A stretch of 64,000 nt of DNA from UBA685 sp049890115 (GCA_049890115.1 JBMHCC010000013.1:11046-75045), one strand, 5' to 3'; numbered from the stretch's first letter, positions 45,118-54,834 are shown. A program made the numbers and translations. The notes: generated from the sequence alone by a model not told the origin.

Positions 45118-46212
45118 ATGGCCAGCTTTGGAATCTTAACAAATATTATCGCCTTTTTGCTAATTTTGACGCCCATCGTTTTCATTCATGAATTCGGTCA
45201 TTATTGGGTTGCGCGGCGTAATAATGTCGTGGTTGATGTATTCTCTATTGGCTTTGGCCCTGAATTATTTCACTGGATTGATAAAAATGGGACAAGGTGG
45301 CGCATAGCAGCATTACCGCTAGGGGGGTATGTGAAAATGCGCGGTGATGAGAGTGCTGCCAGCATGACATCTGAAGCATCACGTCGCATTGCAGGCAGTT
45401 TTGCCAGCGCATCTTTGCCAGCTAGAATGGCGATTGTCGCTGCTGGTCCAGCTGCGAATTTTATCACCGGTATTTTACTATTTGCTCTGGTATATATGGG
45501 TGTTGGGAAATTATATATTGACCCCGTTGTTGGTGATGTTTTGCCAGAATCACCAGCAGCAGAGGCCGGCCTGATACCAGGTGATATTATCCAATCCGTA
45601 ATTGGAAATGATGTTAGCCAATTTAATGATATTAAAGGATTTGTATCAGAAAACCCAGGCAAAGAGATGCTATTTACGATTCTGCGTGATGGTCAAGAAC
45701 GCGATATTCTGGTCACACCGATGGAGCAATGTTCTGAGGAAATGCGGATTAAATATGGCTATCTTGGTGTGCAATCTGCCACTGGAGATTTCAGGAAATT
45801 AGGCTTTGTTGAAGGGATTTGGCAAGGCGGCGTTGATTCTGTTGCGTTATCTGCTGCGATGTTGCGCGGATTAGGGCGCATTGCCACTGGCCAGATGAAT
45901 GAAGGTGAAATTGGCGGACCTGTCAAAATTGCCAAAATCAGCGGTGATGCTGTGCGTGCTGGTTGGGTTAGTTTTGTTATTTTTGCAGCCCTCATTAGCA
46001 TTAATTTGGGGCTTGTTAATTTGTTGCCTGTACCAGCATTAGATGGCGGGCATTTGATGCTATTTTCAATCGAAGCCTTATTGCGCCGTCCTTTATCAGA
46101 TAGGGTGCAATCAGCTTTATTGCGCGGCGGTTCTGCCTTTTTGCTATCATTGATGATGTTGCTTATTCTGTATGACAGCTACTCATCACTTATCCCGCAA
46201 TTCTGCAGCTAG
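45118..46212 (+). CDS. rseP: RIP metalloprotease RseP (site-2 protease family)
   Basis: A 364-residue intramembrane zinc protease. HEFGH (about 25-29) lies in the first membrane helix, with a PDZ domain at about 130-215 (PAAEAGLIPGDIIQSV) and the second metal motif NLLPVPALDGGHLMLF in a C-terminal helix. It cleaves membrane anchors such as anti-sigma factors and remnant signal peptides. A terminator follows its stop. Confidence 0.95.
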   Translation: MASFGILTNIIAFLLILTPIVFIHEFGHYWVARRNNVVVDVFSIGFGPELFHWIDKNGTRWRIAALPLGGYVKMRGDESAASMTSEASRRIAGSFASASLPARMAIVAAGPAANFITGILLFALVYMGVGKLYIDPVVGDVLPESPAAEAGLIPGDIIQSVIGNDVSQFNDIKGFVSENPGKEMLFTILRDGQERDILVTPMEQCSEEMRIKYGYLGVQSATGDFRKLGFVEGIWQGGVDSVALSAAMLRGLGRIATGQMNEGEIGGPVKIAKISGDAVRAGWVSFVIFAALISINLGLVNLLPVPALDGGHLMLFSIEALLRRPLSDRVQSALLRGGSAFLLSLMMLLILYDSYSSLIPQFCS

Positions 46213-46239
46213 TCATCAGCTATGATTTGATAGCAAATC

Positions 46240-46264
46240 AGGCAAAGAAAACTTTGCCTTTTCT
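46240..46264 (+). terminator. Intrinsic terminator after rseP
   Basis: AGGCAAAG (46240-46247) pairs perfectly with CTTTGCCT (46252-46259) around an AAAA loop, and TTTTC follows. It separates the pyrH-rseP operon from bamA, implying a bamA promoter between 46265 and 46321. Confidence 0.8.
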
Positions 46265-46301
46265 AGAGGTTTCGTCCTAATATCAAAGCGTCATAACCTT
46301 T

Positions 46302-46321
46302 CGCTGGGGAGCGGTTTTTTT
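46302..46321 (+). promoter_or_regulatory. Short hairpin and T-tract covering the bamA ribosome-binding site
   Basis: CGCT (46302-46305) and AGCG (46310-46313) flank GGGG, and G plus seven T residues run directly into the ATG at 46322. The GGGGAG Shine-Dalgarno lies in the loop and right arm, with a 10-base spacer, longer than usual. Confidence 0.35.
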
Positions 46322-48598
46322 ATGCAACGCTTTATGGTTCTTCTGCTTACCGTTTTTACGCTTTTATCTGGTATATCCCAAATTCAGGCGCAAACGACAT
46401 CATCTGATGCTGTTGTGATTGATGAAATTATTGTGCGTGGTAATGAACGTGTATCAACTGCTACGATTTTGAGCTATTTGCCTATTGTCCTTGGTGACAG
46501 GGTAGAAGCATCATCACTTAACACAGCGATTGATAGGTTATTTGAAACCCAATTATTCAAAGATGTATCTGTTGGCCTCAATGAAACATCGCTGGAAATT
46601 ACCATCCAAGAAAACCCGATTGTTAACAGAATTAACATTGAAGGTAATGATGTTTTAAAAGATGAGGCATTGCTGGCAGAATTAAATATTCAGCCTCGCC
46701 GAATTTATACAGATCAGCTTGCGATTGAGGCGACACAAAAGCTGCTGGCTATTTATCGCCTATCTGGGCGTTACGCCGCACGCATTGAGCCTAAAATTAT
46801 TACCCTGAATAACAACCGAATTGATTTAGTTTTTGAAGTAGATGAAGGGCCTTTAATCAAAATTTCATCTATCAAATTTTCAGGTAATCAGGCATTTTCT
46901 GATAGAACATTACGTCAAGTTATCTCTAGCCGTGTCACAAGATGGTGGGCGTTTTTATCATCATCTGACAAATATGATGAAGCAAGGCTTGATTTTGATG
47001 TGCGTTTGCTGCGGCAATTTTATCTAGCACGTGGCTATGCTGATATTGATATCACAAGAGTGCAAGGTGGCTTATTGCCTGACAGGTCGGGATTTGCCGT
47101 ATCCTTCGAAATGAATGAAGGTGTGCGCTATCGCAATGGCAAGGTCAGTGTTACCTCTGATATCCCTGGTGTTGAGGCTGAAAGCCTGCTTGATGAGATG
47201 CCATTAGAGCCTGGTGACTGGTATGATGTGCGTTTTATGGAAGAGGGGCTATTAAATATCACGAACAAGCTTGGCTCACTTGGCTATGCTTTTGTGAATG
47301 TGACACCTGAAATTGTCACCCGCCCTGATGATAGTGAGTTAGATGTTAAAGTCTATATTGGTGAAGCACGCAAAAATTATATTGAACGCATTGATATCAT
47401 TAATAATAGCAGAACCTTAGATCGTGTTGTTAGGCGTGAATTATCTCTGGTTGAAGGGGATGCTTATAACCAGCTGAAATTAGATAATTCTATTCGTGAT
47501 ATTCGCAATTTGGGCTTTTTCAGCAGGGTTGATGTGGCGAATTTCCGTGGCTCATCAGAAGAACAGACTGTGACTGAGATTACCGTTGAAGAACAATCAA
47601 CAGGTGATTTGCAAGTTGGGGTTGGCTATTCATCGATTGATAAAGCATCATTTAATTTTGGTATTAATGAGCGAAACTTCCTTGGTACAGGCAGGCGTGC
47701 TGAATTCTCAGTCGGTGTATCAGAACGTTCAACTAATTTTAGAATTGGTATGACAGAGCCTTATTTCCTTGGCCGTGATATGTATGCCTCATCTTCTTTC
47801 TTTAGTGATACCACAAAGGAATCAACCTATACCTCAAAATCACAAGGTTTTGACTTTGGTATTGGTTTTAGTGCCGCTAATGATATTTATCATCGTATTG
47901 GCTATCGTGTGGCTGAAAATACATCGCGTTCAAAATCATCAACAGCAACATCCATTTCAGGTGAAGAAGGCAAAACCATCCTTAGCTCATCTGTCTCCTA
48001 TACGCTTGGTATTGATAAAAGAGATAACCGCTTTGACCCGCGTGAGGGATATAATGCTGAGATCAGAGAAACCTTTGCTGGTGTCGGCGGTGATGCCAAT
48101 TATCTGAAATCTGAAGTCACCACGGGTTATTATAAGCCATTTAACTTTAACAGCGTAATTTTTGGTGCGAAATTTAACGCAGGTACTGTAAGCGGGCTTG
48201 GTGAGAAAGTTACCCAATCATCACGTTTCTATCTTGGTGGCCGCAGTGTCAGAGGCTTTGATGGCGGCGGCATTGGTCCACGCGATAGTGGTAACAAGGC
48301 TTCTGTTGGCGGTAATAATTATTATAATGGTTCTTTTGAAATCGTGTCTGATTTAGGCCTAAGCAAAGATTTAGGCATGCGTTGGACCGTTTATACTGAT
48401 TATGGCTCATTATGGGGTACTGACTATCCAGCAGGTGTGACAGGCGCGACTGATAAATCAATGCGTACCTCATTGGGTGTTGGTATTTTGTGGGATACAG
48501 CTATTGGTCCACTTTCTTTCTATTGGGCTGATGCGATTAACAAAAAGAGCTATGATGTCACAAGGCGTTTCCAATTTACCATTGGCACAAGATTATAG
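46322..48598 (+). CDS. bamA: Outer membrane protein assembly factor BamA
   Basis: A 758-residue Omp85 protein that inserts beta-barrels into the outer membrane. It has a signal peptide with cleavage likely after SGISQIQAQ (residue ~24), five POTRA domains (about 30-350) and a C-terminal 16-strand barrel containing the substrate-loop motif RGFDGGGIGPRD. The chain ends RFQFTIGTRL; most BamA proteins end in an aromatic residue, so the final Leu is unusual. It sits between rseP and skp as in other proteobacteria. Confidence 0.96.
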   Translation: MQRFMVLLLTVFTLLSGISQIQAQTTSSDAVVIDEIIVRGNERVSTATILSYLPIVLGDRVEASSLNTAIDRLFETQLFKDVSVGLNETSLEITIQENPIVNRINIEGNDVLKDEALLAELNIQPRRIYTDQLAIEATQKLLAIYRLSGRYAARIEPKIITLNNNRIDLVFEVDEGPLIKISSIKFSGNQAFSDRTLRQVISSRVTRWWAFLSSSDKYDEARLDFDVRLLRQFYLARGYADIDITRVQGGLLPDRSGFAVSFEMNEGVRYRNGKVSVTSDIPGVEAESLLDEMPLEPGDWYDVRFMEEGLLNITNKLGSLGYAFVNVTPEIVTRPDDSELDVKVYIGEARKNYIERIDIINNSRTLDRVVRRELSLVEGDAYNQLKLDNSIRDIRNLGFFSRVDVANFRGSSEEQTVTEITVEEQSTGDLQVGVGYSSIDKASFNFGINERNFLGTGRRAEFSVGVSERSTNFRIGMTEPYFLGRDMYASSSFFSDTTKESTYTSKSQGFDFGIGFSAANDIYHRIGYRVAENTSRSKSSTATSISGEEGKTILSSSVSYTLGIDKRDNRFDPREGYNAEIRETFAGVGGDANYLKSEVTTGYYKPFNFNSVIFGAKFNAGTVSGLGEKVTQSSRFYLGGRSVRGFDGGGIGPRDSGNKASVGGNNYYNGSFEIVSDLGLSKDLGMRWTVYTDYGSLWGTDYPAGVTGATDKSMRTSLGVGILWDTAIGPLSFYWADAINKKSYDVTRRFQFTIGTRL

Positions 48599-48606
48599 AG
48601 GCACTA

Positions 48607-49179
48607 ATGTTTCGAAATTTAAAAATCATTTTTCTTGCACTGTTTCTGGCAGTTCCGATTGGTGCTGTCTCAGCACAGTCAATTGATGAAGCTGATTTTT
48701 CCATTGAAAAAATTGGTCTCATTGATTTGGCTTTTGTATTGCGCAATGCTGATGCCGCCACAAAGGTCAGAGAGTTGTTAAATGAGAAAAGAGATGAATT
48801 CTCGCTTGAGTTTCAAGAAACAGAAGCAGAGCTTTTGCAGGCTGAAAGAGAACTTAATTTAAAGCGCGGCATCTTATCAGAAAGTGATTTTAACGCCGAA
48901 GTACAGCAATTCCAGCAACGTGTCTCTGATGTGCAGCGTGAAATTCAATTTAAACGAAACTCACTTGATCAAGCTTTCCAAGAAGCACAAGATAATTTGC
49001 GTGAATTAGCGTTTGAAATTGTAACTGATATCGCCACAAGAGAGCGGCTTGATGTTGTGCTGACAAGAGAGACAGCACTGATTTTCAGACCAGCTTTGAA
49101 TATTACGAATGAGGTTCTGTCAGAGTTAAATGAGAGAACCAAAAATGCCCGCATTGAGGTGGGTGAGTTGCCTTTCTAG
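48607..49179 (+). CDS. skp: OmpH/Skp family periplasmic chaperone
   Basis: A 190-residue Skp-like protein. It has a signal peptide (LFLAVPIGAVSAQ, cleavage near residue 24) and a long charged coiled coil (about 60-140, ETEAELLQAERELNLKRG and RVSDVQREIQFKRNSL). It escorts unfolded outer-membrane proteins to BamA. It starts 8 bases after bamA and precedes lpxD by 19 bases. Confidence 0.9.
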   Translation: MFRNLKIIFLALFLAVPIGAVSAQSIDEADFSIEKIGLIDLAFVLRNADAATKVRELLNEKRDEFSLEFQETEAELLQAERELNLKRGILSESDFNAEVQQFQQRVSDVQREIQFKRNSLDQAFQEAQDNLRELAFEIVTDIATRERLDVVLTRETALIFRPALNITNEVLSELNERTKNARIEVGELPF

Positions 49180-49198
49180 TCGTTAGAAGAGGTTTATT

Positions 49199-50224
49199 GT
49201 GGCAATTAACAGCGCATTTCATCCTGTCGTAAGACAGATAACGGCACAGCAAGCAGCTGACCTGACAGGTGCTGAAATTGCCAGAGGTGATGAGGCATTG
49301 CTGATTACACATGCCGCATCCTATGCAGAAGCTAGCAAAAATGCTGTTTTGTTTATTGGCAATCATGCCTATCTGTCTGAGCTGCAAAATGCTGATGATA
49401 CTATCATTATCACAACCGCTAAATTGCAGGATAAATGTCCAGAAACAGCTACCATCTTAATCGCTGATAATCCACGCCTCGCTTTTGCTAAAATCACAGC
49501 CTATCTTTATCAGGGGGCAAACACACCAACCATAGATGCCACAGCTCACATTCATGAGACTGCTAAAATTGGCAAAAATGTCTCTATTGGTGCTTTTGCC
49601 ATCATCCATGAGCATGTTGTGATAGGTGATAATTCTGTCATTGGCGCGCATACCATTATCAATGCGCAAACATCTATTGGGGCAGATTGCAAAATCGGTC
49701 ATCATTGCGTGCTGGAATGTACGATAATTGGTAATTCTGTCTCTATCGCTGCGCAAAGCGTGATTGGCAAAGCTGGATTTGGCTTCGAGATGACACAAGA
49801 TGGCGCTGTTATGCTGCCGCATCTAGGGCTTGTTGAAATTGCTGATAATGTAACGATTGGCTCGCAAACTGTAATTGATAGAGGTGTATTGGGTAACACC
49901 ACAATCGGCCGTGATGTTATGATCGATAATCATGTTCATATTGCCCATAATGTGACGATTGGTGATAAAACAATTATTTTGGCACAGGTAGGAATAGCCG
50001 GCAGTTCTAATATTGGCTGCAATGCCATTATTGGCGGTCAGGTTGGTATCAAAGATCATGTTGAAATCGCTGATAATGTGATGGTGCTATCAGGATCAAA
50101 AGTGACAAAATCATTAGAAAAAGCAGGTGCCTATGCTGGGTTTCCAGCACAGCCAGCGAAACAACATTGGCGTGAAATGGCGCAATTAAAACAATTATTA
50201 TCACAAAAGAAATCAGGGGAATGA
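49199..50224 (+). CDS. lpxD: UDP-3-O-acylglucosamine N-acyltransferase
   Basis: A 341-residue left-handed beta-helix acyltransferase of lipid A synthesis. An N-terminal uridine-binding domain is followed by hexapeptide repeats (about 110-310) with the catalytic His in DNHVHIAHNVTIGD and GGQVGIKDHVEIAD. The start is GTG with AGAGG upstream. It overlaps the start region of fabZ. Confidence 0.95.
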   Translation: MAINSAFHPVVRQITAQQAADLTGAEIARGDEALLITHAASYAEASKNAVLFIGNHAYLSELQNADDTIIITTAKLQDKCPETATILIADNPRLAFAKITAYLYQGANTPTIDATAHIHETAKIGKNVSIGAFAIIHEHVVIGDNSVIGAHTIINAQTSIGADCKIGHHCVLECTIIGNSVSIAAQSVIGKAGFGFEMTQDGAVMLPHLGLVEIADNVTIGSQTVIDRGVLGNTTIGRDVMIDNHVHIAHNVTIGDKTIILAQVGIAGSSNIGCNAIIGGQVGIKDHVEIADNVMVLSGSKVTKSLEKAGAYAGFPAQPAKQHWREMAQLKQLLSQKKSGE

Positions 50225-50226
50225 TT

Positions 50227-50685
50227 ATGTCTGATATTGTAACTGAAATGGATTTTGGCGCGATTTTAAATGCTATACCGCATCGCCCGCCATTTTTGCT
50301 GATTGATAAGGTGGTTGATATTGTTGCTGGTGAAAGTGCCACTGGTATTCGCGCTGTCTCAAGTAATGAGCCTTATTTTCCAGGTCATTTCCCTGGTCAT
50401 CCTGTCATGCCTGGTGTGTTAATTGTTGAGGCTATGGCACAGACTGCTGCCTGTCTTGTTTCAGCCTCTCATGGTGCTGAAACAGAGGGAAAGCTGGTCT
50501 TTTTCACCACGATTGACGGCGTGAAATTTCGCAAACCTGTCACGCCTGGTGTCTTATTAGAATTGAAAGTGCAAAAAGTATCATCACGTGGACCGTTATG
50601 GAAATTTTCAGGTGAGGCGCAAATTGAAGGTAAGAAAGTCACAGAAGCACAATTCTCAGCCATGATTGTTGACCCTAGCGCATAG
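50227..50685 (+). CDS. fabZ: 3-hydroxyacyl-[acyl-carrier-protein] dehydratase
   Basis: A 152-residue hot-dog-fold dehydratase of fatty acid synthesis. It shows IPHRPPFLLIDKV, the catalytic His in GHFPGHPVMPGVL and EAMAQTAA with the catalytic Glu. The ATG at 50227 is preferred because AGGGGA lies 6 bases upstream; an ATG at 50221 overlaps the lpxD stop. It competes with LpxA for hydroxyacyl-ACP, consistent with its place between lpx genes. Confidence 0.95.
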   Translation: MSDIVTEMDFGAILNAIPHRPPFLLIDKVVDIVAGESATGIRAVSSNEPYFPGHFPGHPVMPGVLIVEAMAQTAACLVSASHGAETEGKLVFFTTIDGVKFRKPVTPGVLLELKVQKVSSRGPLWKFSGEAQIEGKKVTEAQFSAMIVDPSA

Positions 50686-50704
50686 GAAAAAGGCAGATAG
50701 TTTG

Positions 50705-51496
50705 ATGAGTTCTATTCACCCAACTGCGATAATTGATCCGAAAGCGTCACTCTCTGCCAGTGTTTCTGTTGGCCCTTATGCGGTCATTGGCCCTGATGTA
50801 AAAATTGCGGATAATGTTGAGATTAAAGCTCATGTGATTATTGAAGGCAAAACCACCATTGGCGAAAATTGTCAGATTTTCCCATTTTCCTGTCTTGGTG
50901 GTGCCCCGCAACATATGAAATATGAAGGTGAGGCAGCAGAGCTTATCATCGGCAAAAATAATATCATCCGTGAACATGTCACCATGCATATTGGTACAAA
51001 GATTGGTGGTATGAAAACGGTCCTTGGTGATAATGGCTATATCATGGCAGCTAGCCATATTGCACATGATTGTATTGTTGGGGATAACCTTATTATGGCA
51101 CAAAATACAGCCCTTGGTGGGCATTGTGTTGTGGGTGATAATGTCTATCTGGGGGCTTATTCAGCTGTTCATCCTTTTGTGCGTATTGGCCATGATGCGG
51201 TTATTGGTGGCGTGACAGCGGTTGTGGCTGATGTAATACCCTATGGTGCTGTTTATGGTGAACGTGGGATGCTCAATGGCGTTAATCTGGTGGGCATGAA
51301 ACGCCGCGGCCTTAGCAGAGATAAAATTAAGGCTATCAAAGAGACATATGACACCTTGTTTCATGGTGATGGCATTTTTAAAGACAATGTTAATCTTGTG
51401 AAAAATAATCACAATAACGTTGCTGAGGTGTCTGATATTATTGATTTTATTGAAAGCGATGCTGGCAGACCACTTTGTACTGCGAAAAGGTCTTAA
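50705..51496 (+). CDS. lpxA: Acyl-[acyl-carrier-protein]-UDP-N-acetylglucosamine O-acyltransferase
   Basis: A 263-residue hexapeptide-repeat enzyme catalysing the first step of lipid A synthesis. It shows SSIHPTAIIDPKASL, NIIREHVTMHIGT and the catalytic His region ASHIAHDCIVGDN, with a helical C-terminus (RRGLSRDKIKAIKETY). The start at 50705 gives the conserved MSSIHPTA N-terminus; a longer in-frame start lies inside fabZ. lpxI follows 3 bases later. Confidence 0.95.
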   Translation: MSSIHPTAIIDPKASLSASVSVGPYAVIGPDVKIADNVEIKAHVIIEGKTTIGENCQIFPFSCLGGAPQHMKYEGEAAELIIGKNNIIREHVTMHIGTKIGGMKTVLGDNGYIMAASHIAHDCIVGDNLIMAQNTALGGHCVVGDNVYLGAYSAVHPFVRIGHDAVIGGVTAVVADVIPYGAVYGERGMLNGVNLVGMKRRGLSRDKIKAIKETYDTLFHGDGIFKDNVNLVKNNHNNVAEVSDIIDFIESDAGRPLCTAKRS

Positions 51497-51499
51497 GAG

Positions 51500-52327
51500 A
51501 TGAAAATTGGCATTATTGCAGGCCAAGGTGCCTTGCCAGAGCTTGTGGCTCATAAAGCAGCTGCGTTAGGGGTTGAACCTGTCATTATTGCACTGAAATC
51601 GCTAGCTGATGGTGAGTTTCCTGAAAGAAGCGCTACTATTTTTGCTATTACGCAAATTGAATCAATTATCGCCCATTTCAAACAACACAAGGTCACACAA
51701 ATCATTATGGTGGGCAAGGTGCATCGCTCTGCCATTGCAGCAGGGCCTGTGGATGCCACCTCAGCGGTCTTGCTACGGGAAGTCATGTCTTTGGGAGATG
51801 ATGCGGCATTGCGCGCTATTGTGGCTGTTTTGATAGAAAATGGTTTACAGATCATACCAGCAACAAAAATCTTGAAAAACCACACATTGCCAGAGGATTT
51901 TGATGGTGGTGCACGCCATGATACCGGTCATGATGATAGTTTGGCACTTGCGATAGAGCTGCATCAACAGCTAGGCAGTTTTGATGTGGGGCAGGCTATG
52001 ATTGTCCAAGGACATCAGGTTATTGCGATTGAAGCAGCTGAAGGCACAGATGCTATGATCGAAAGAGCAGGGCAGCTAATGGGTGATAATGCGGCATGTC
52101 GTTTATTCCTAAAAGCGACGAAATCAGCTCAGGATAAGCTTCTTGATCCGCCTGTTATTGGTGCTGATACCATCATGGCAGCTGCACAGGCAGGCATTAC
52201 ACATATGGCTATTGAGGCAAATCATTGCCTTTTGGCAGAGCCGTTTGAAACAATATCTGACATTTGTGCAAAACATAATATCTATCTATGTGCCATCACT
52301 ATGCCTGATGAGACAATGAAAGGCTGA
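51500..52327 (+). CDS. lpxI: UDP-2,3-diacylglucosamine pyrophosphatase LpxI
   Basis: A 275-residue DUF1009-family enzyme that cleaves UDP-2,3-diacylglucosamine to lipid X, replacing LpxH. It shows GIIAGQGALPELVAHKA, the glycine-lysine segment VGKVHRS, the acidic HDTGHDDSLAL and MAIEANHCLLAEP. It lies between lpxA and lpxB, the usual alphaproteobacterial arrangement. Confidence 0.94.
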   Translation: MKIGIIAGQGALPELVAHKAAALGVEPVIIALKSLADGEFPERSATIFAITQIESIIAHFKQHKVTQIIMVGKVHRSAIAAGPVDATSAVLLREVMSLGDDAALRAIVAVLIENGLQIIPATKILKNHTLPEDFDGGARHDTGHDDSLALAIELHQQLGSFDVGQAMIVQGHQVIAIEAAEGTDAMIERAGQLMGDNAACRLFLKATKSAQDKLLDPPVIGADTIMAAAQAGITHMAIEANHCLLAEPFETISDICAKHNIYLCAITMPDETMKG

Positions 52328-52330
52328 GCT

Positions 52331-53464
52331 ATGGCAAAGGCCTTTATTCTGGCAGGAGAACCATCTGGTGATAAATTAGCTGCTGCTTTGATGCGCGCCA
52401 GCCATTCACGATTTACCTCTTGGGTTGGGATTGGCGGTCCATTGATGCAGGCAGAAGGCTTAAACAGCCACCCTGATTTTGAGCAGCTTCAGATTATTGG
52501 CTTCATGCAAGCCTTGATGCGTTACAACTCTTTAAAGCAGCTGATGAATGAGCTTGTTGAAGCTGCTTGTAATGAGCGGCCAGAGGTTATTTTCACCGTC
52601 GATTCAAAAGCGTTTTCAATACGTTTTGCCAAAAAGATGCGTGCCAAAATGCAAGAGCAGGGCTGGCAGGCACCAATTATCCACATGGTGGCACCAACAG
52701 TCTGGGCTTATGGTAAAGGACGAGCAAGAGCCTTTGAAGCTGCTTTTGATGGATTGCTATGTCTGTTTCCGATGGAACCAGCCTATTTTAAAGCAGAACG
52801 CTGCCCTGCCATTTTTATTGGGCATCCTGCAGCCTATGACATGCCAGAAGCATTTGGCAAAAAAGATGCCCATAAGATGACTTTATGTGTGCTACCTGGC
52901 TCTCGGCGGTCTGAAATAAATGCACATTTGCCTGATTTTTTATATGCGATAAAGAAAATTGACCATGTGCGGGATTTTGATGTTGTTATCCCCACATTGC
53001 CAGAGCTTGAAAAACAGGTGGCACGCAAATGCCGCCTAACAGGCATAAAGGCACGGATTGTAACAGGCAGAGATGCCTTTCAAAAAACGGTGCAAGAGGC
53101 ACATATTATGGTGGCTGCTTCTGGCACAGCGACACTTGAAACAGCCTTAGCAGGTATTCCAGGCGTTGTTGCTTATCGCCTTAACAGCTTTGTAGCAGCC
53201 ATTATGAAGATGCGGTTTCAGTTAAAAGACCCTGTATTGCCAAATATTATTTTAAATGATGATGTTTACCCGTTTTTATTTCAGCAACAATTATCGCCCA
53301 CATCTGTTAGTACTATGCTAGGGGCGATATTGGTTAATTACCCCCATAATCAGGGGCAGTTGGTACTGAAATCACGTGCTTTACGAGATGCATTAACACC
53401 ATCTCATGATGATTTTGAAGATGCGATTAAAGCTGCCCTGCAACAGCTATCGATTCTGCCATAA
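52331..53464 (+). CDS. lpxB: Lipid-A-disaccharide synthase
   Basis: A 377-residue GT-B glycosyltransferase that joins lipid X to UDP-diacylglucosamine. It shows AFILAGEPSGDKLAAALM, GIGGPLMQAEGL, VWAYGKGRARAFE, LPGSRRSEI and SGTATLETALAGIPGVV. It starts 3 bases after lpxI and ends the envelope operon at a terminator shared with gltA. Confidence 0.95.
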   Translation: MAKAFILAGEPSGDKLAAALMRASHSRFTSWVGIGGPLMQAEGLNSHPDFEQLQIIGFMQALMRYNSLKQLMNELVEAACNERPEVIFTVDSKAFSIRFAKKMRAKMQEQGWQAPIIHMVAPTVWAYGKGRARAFEAAFDGLLCLFPMEPAYFKAERCPAIFIGHPAAYDMPEAFGKKDAHKMTLCVLPGSRRSEINAHLPDFLYAIKKIDHVRDFDVVIPTLPELEKQVARKCRLTGIKARIVTGRDAFQKTVQEAHIMVAASGTATLETALAGIPGVVAYRLNSFVAAIMKMRFQLKDPVLPNIILNDDVYPFLFQQQLSPTSVSTMLGAILVNYPHNQGQLVLKSRALRDALTPSHDDFEDAIKAALQQLSILP

Positions 53465-53466
53465 AA

Positions 53467-53492
53467 AAAGGACAGCTAGATAGCTGCCCTTT
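53467..53492. terminator. Bidirectional terminator between lpxB and gltA
   Basis: AAAGGACAGCTA (53467-53478) pairs with TAGCTGCCCTTT (53481-53492), one A-C mismatch and a 2-base gap at the tip, flanked by A-run and T-rich ends. It serves the convergent lpxB (plus) and gltA (minus) transcripts. Confidence 0.75.
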
Positions 53493-53518
53493 CATTGAGA
53501 AAATTTTATAAAACCAAT

Positions 53519-54817
53519 TTAGCGATTTGATAAATCGACGAAATCCCGTGTGGTTGGTCCTGTATAAAGCTGGCGAGGGCGACCAATACGCTGTGTTGGG
53601 TCTTCGATCATCTCTTTCCACTGAGAAATCCAACCAACCGTTCTGGCAACCGCAAATAAAACGGTGAACATAGATGTTGGGAAACCGAGAGCTTTTAGGA
53701 TAATGCCTGAATAGAAATCCACATTCGGATATAGTTTTTTATCAATGAAATACTGATCACGAAGCGCTAGATCTTCAAGTGCCATTGCGACTTCCAATAG
53801 CGGGTCATTAATGCCCAATTTGCCAAGCACTTCATGGCAGGTTTCACGCATCACCTTTGCGCGTGGGTCAAAGTTTTTGTAAACACGGTGACCAAAACCA
53901 AATAGACGGAACGGATCATCTTTGTCTCTGGCGCGATCAACATATTCAGCCATGCGGCTCTTATCACCAATTTCATTCAGCATCGTCAAAACAGCTTCAT
54001 TAGCACCGCCATGTGCTGGCCCCCATAAAGAGGCAATGCCGGCAGCGATACAAGCAAATGGATTAGCCCCTGATGAGCCAGCCAGACGCACTGTTGAGGT
54101 TGATGCATTTTGTTCATGATCAGCATGCAGGATGAAAATCTTATCCATTGCTTTTGCCAAAACAGGGTCGACCTGATAATCTTCTGCTGGTACCGCAAAA
54201 CACATCTGCAGGAAGTTTTCAGCATAGTTAAGGTCATTGCGCGGATAATTAAAAGGCTGACCGATTGAATATTTATAGGCCATCGCTGCCAAGGTTGGCA
54301 TTTTCGCAATCAGACGGCGAGAGGCAATCATGCGCTGTGTCGGGTCAGAAATATCTGTTGAATCATGGTAAAAAGCAGATAGTGCGCCTGTAACACCACA
54401 TAAAATAGCCATTGGATGAGCATCACGGCGGAAACCACGATAGAAATTTGATAATTGTTCATGCACCATTGTGTGGTGCGTGATAGATGTCACAAATTCT
54501 TCTTTTTCACCAGCATTTGGTAACTCACCATTGAGCAGCAAATAAGCCACTTCCAGAAAATCTGAATTGTCAGCTAATTGTTCAATCGGGTAGCCACGAT
54601 GTAGTAGGACACCTTTTTCACCGTCAATATAGGTCAGGCCAGATTCACATGAGCCTGTAGCGCCATAGCCAGGATCATAGGTAAACATGCCAGTGGCACC
54701 ATATAATTTGCGGATATCAATCACATCAGGACCAACAGTGCCGCCCATTACGGGCAATTCCGTTTCCGTTCCACTATCTTTGTCCATTAAAAAAAGTGAT
54801 TTAGTGCTGTCTGACAT
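53519..54817 (-). CDS. gltA: Citrate synthase
   Basis: A 432-residue type II (hexameric-type) citrate synthase, the entry step of the TCA cycle. It shows the N-terminal TYDPGYGATGSCESGLTYIDG segment, catalytic histidines in LHADHEQNASTSTVR and FGFGHRVYKNFDPRA, and SLWGPAHGGANEAVL. CGGGAG lies 7 bases before the ATG. gltX is upstream on the same strand after 82 bases, and both share an 8-base motif 17 bases before their start codons. Confidence 0.96.
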   Translation of the reverse strand: MSDSTKSLFLMDKDSGTETELPVMGGTVGPDVIDIRKLYGATGMFTYDPGYGATGSCESGLTYIDGEKGVLLHRGYPIEQLADNSDFLEVAYLLLNGELPNAGEKEEFVTSITHHTMVHEQLSNFYRGFRRDAHPMAILCGVTGALSAFYHDSTDISDPTQRMIASRRLIAKMPTLAAMAYKYSIGQPFNYPRNDLNYAENFLQMCFAVPAEDYQVDPVLAKAMDKIFILHADHEQNASTSTVRLAGSSGANPFACIAAGIASLWGPAHGGANEAVLTMLNEIGDKSRMAEYVDRARDKDDPFRLFGFGHRVYKNFDPRAKVMRETCHEVLGKLGINDPLLEVAMALEDLALRDQYFIDKKLYPNVDFYSGIILKALGFPTSMFTVLFAVARTVGWISQWKEMIEDPTQRIGRPRQLYTGPTTRDFVDLSNR

Positions 54818-54834
54818 TTTTGTCTCCCGATATA

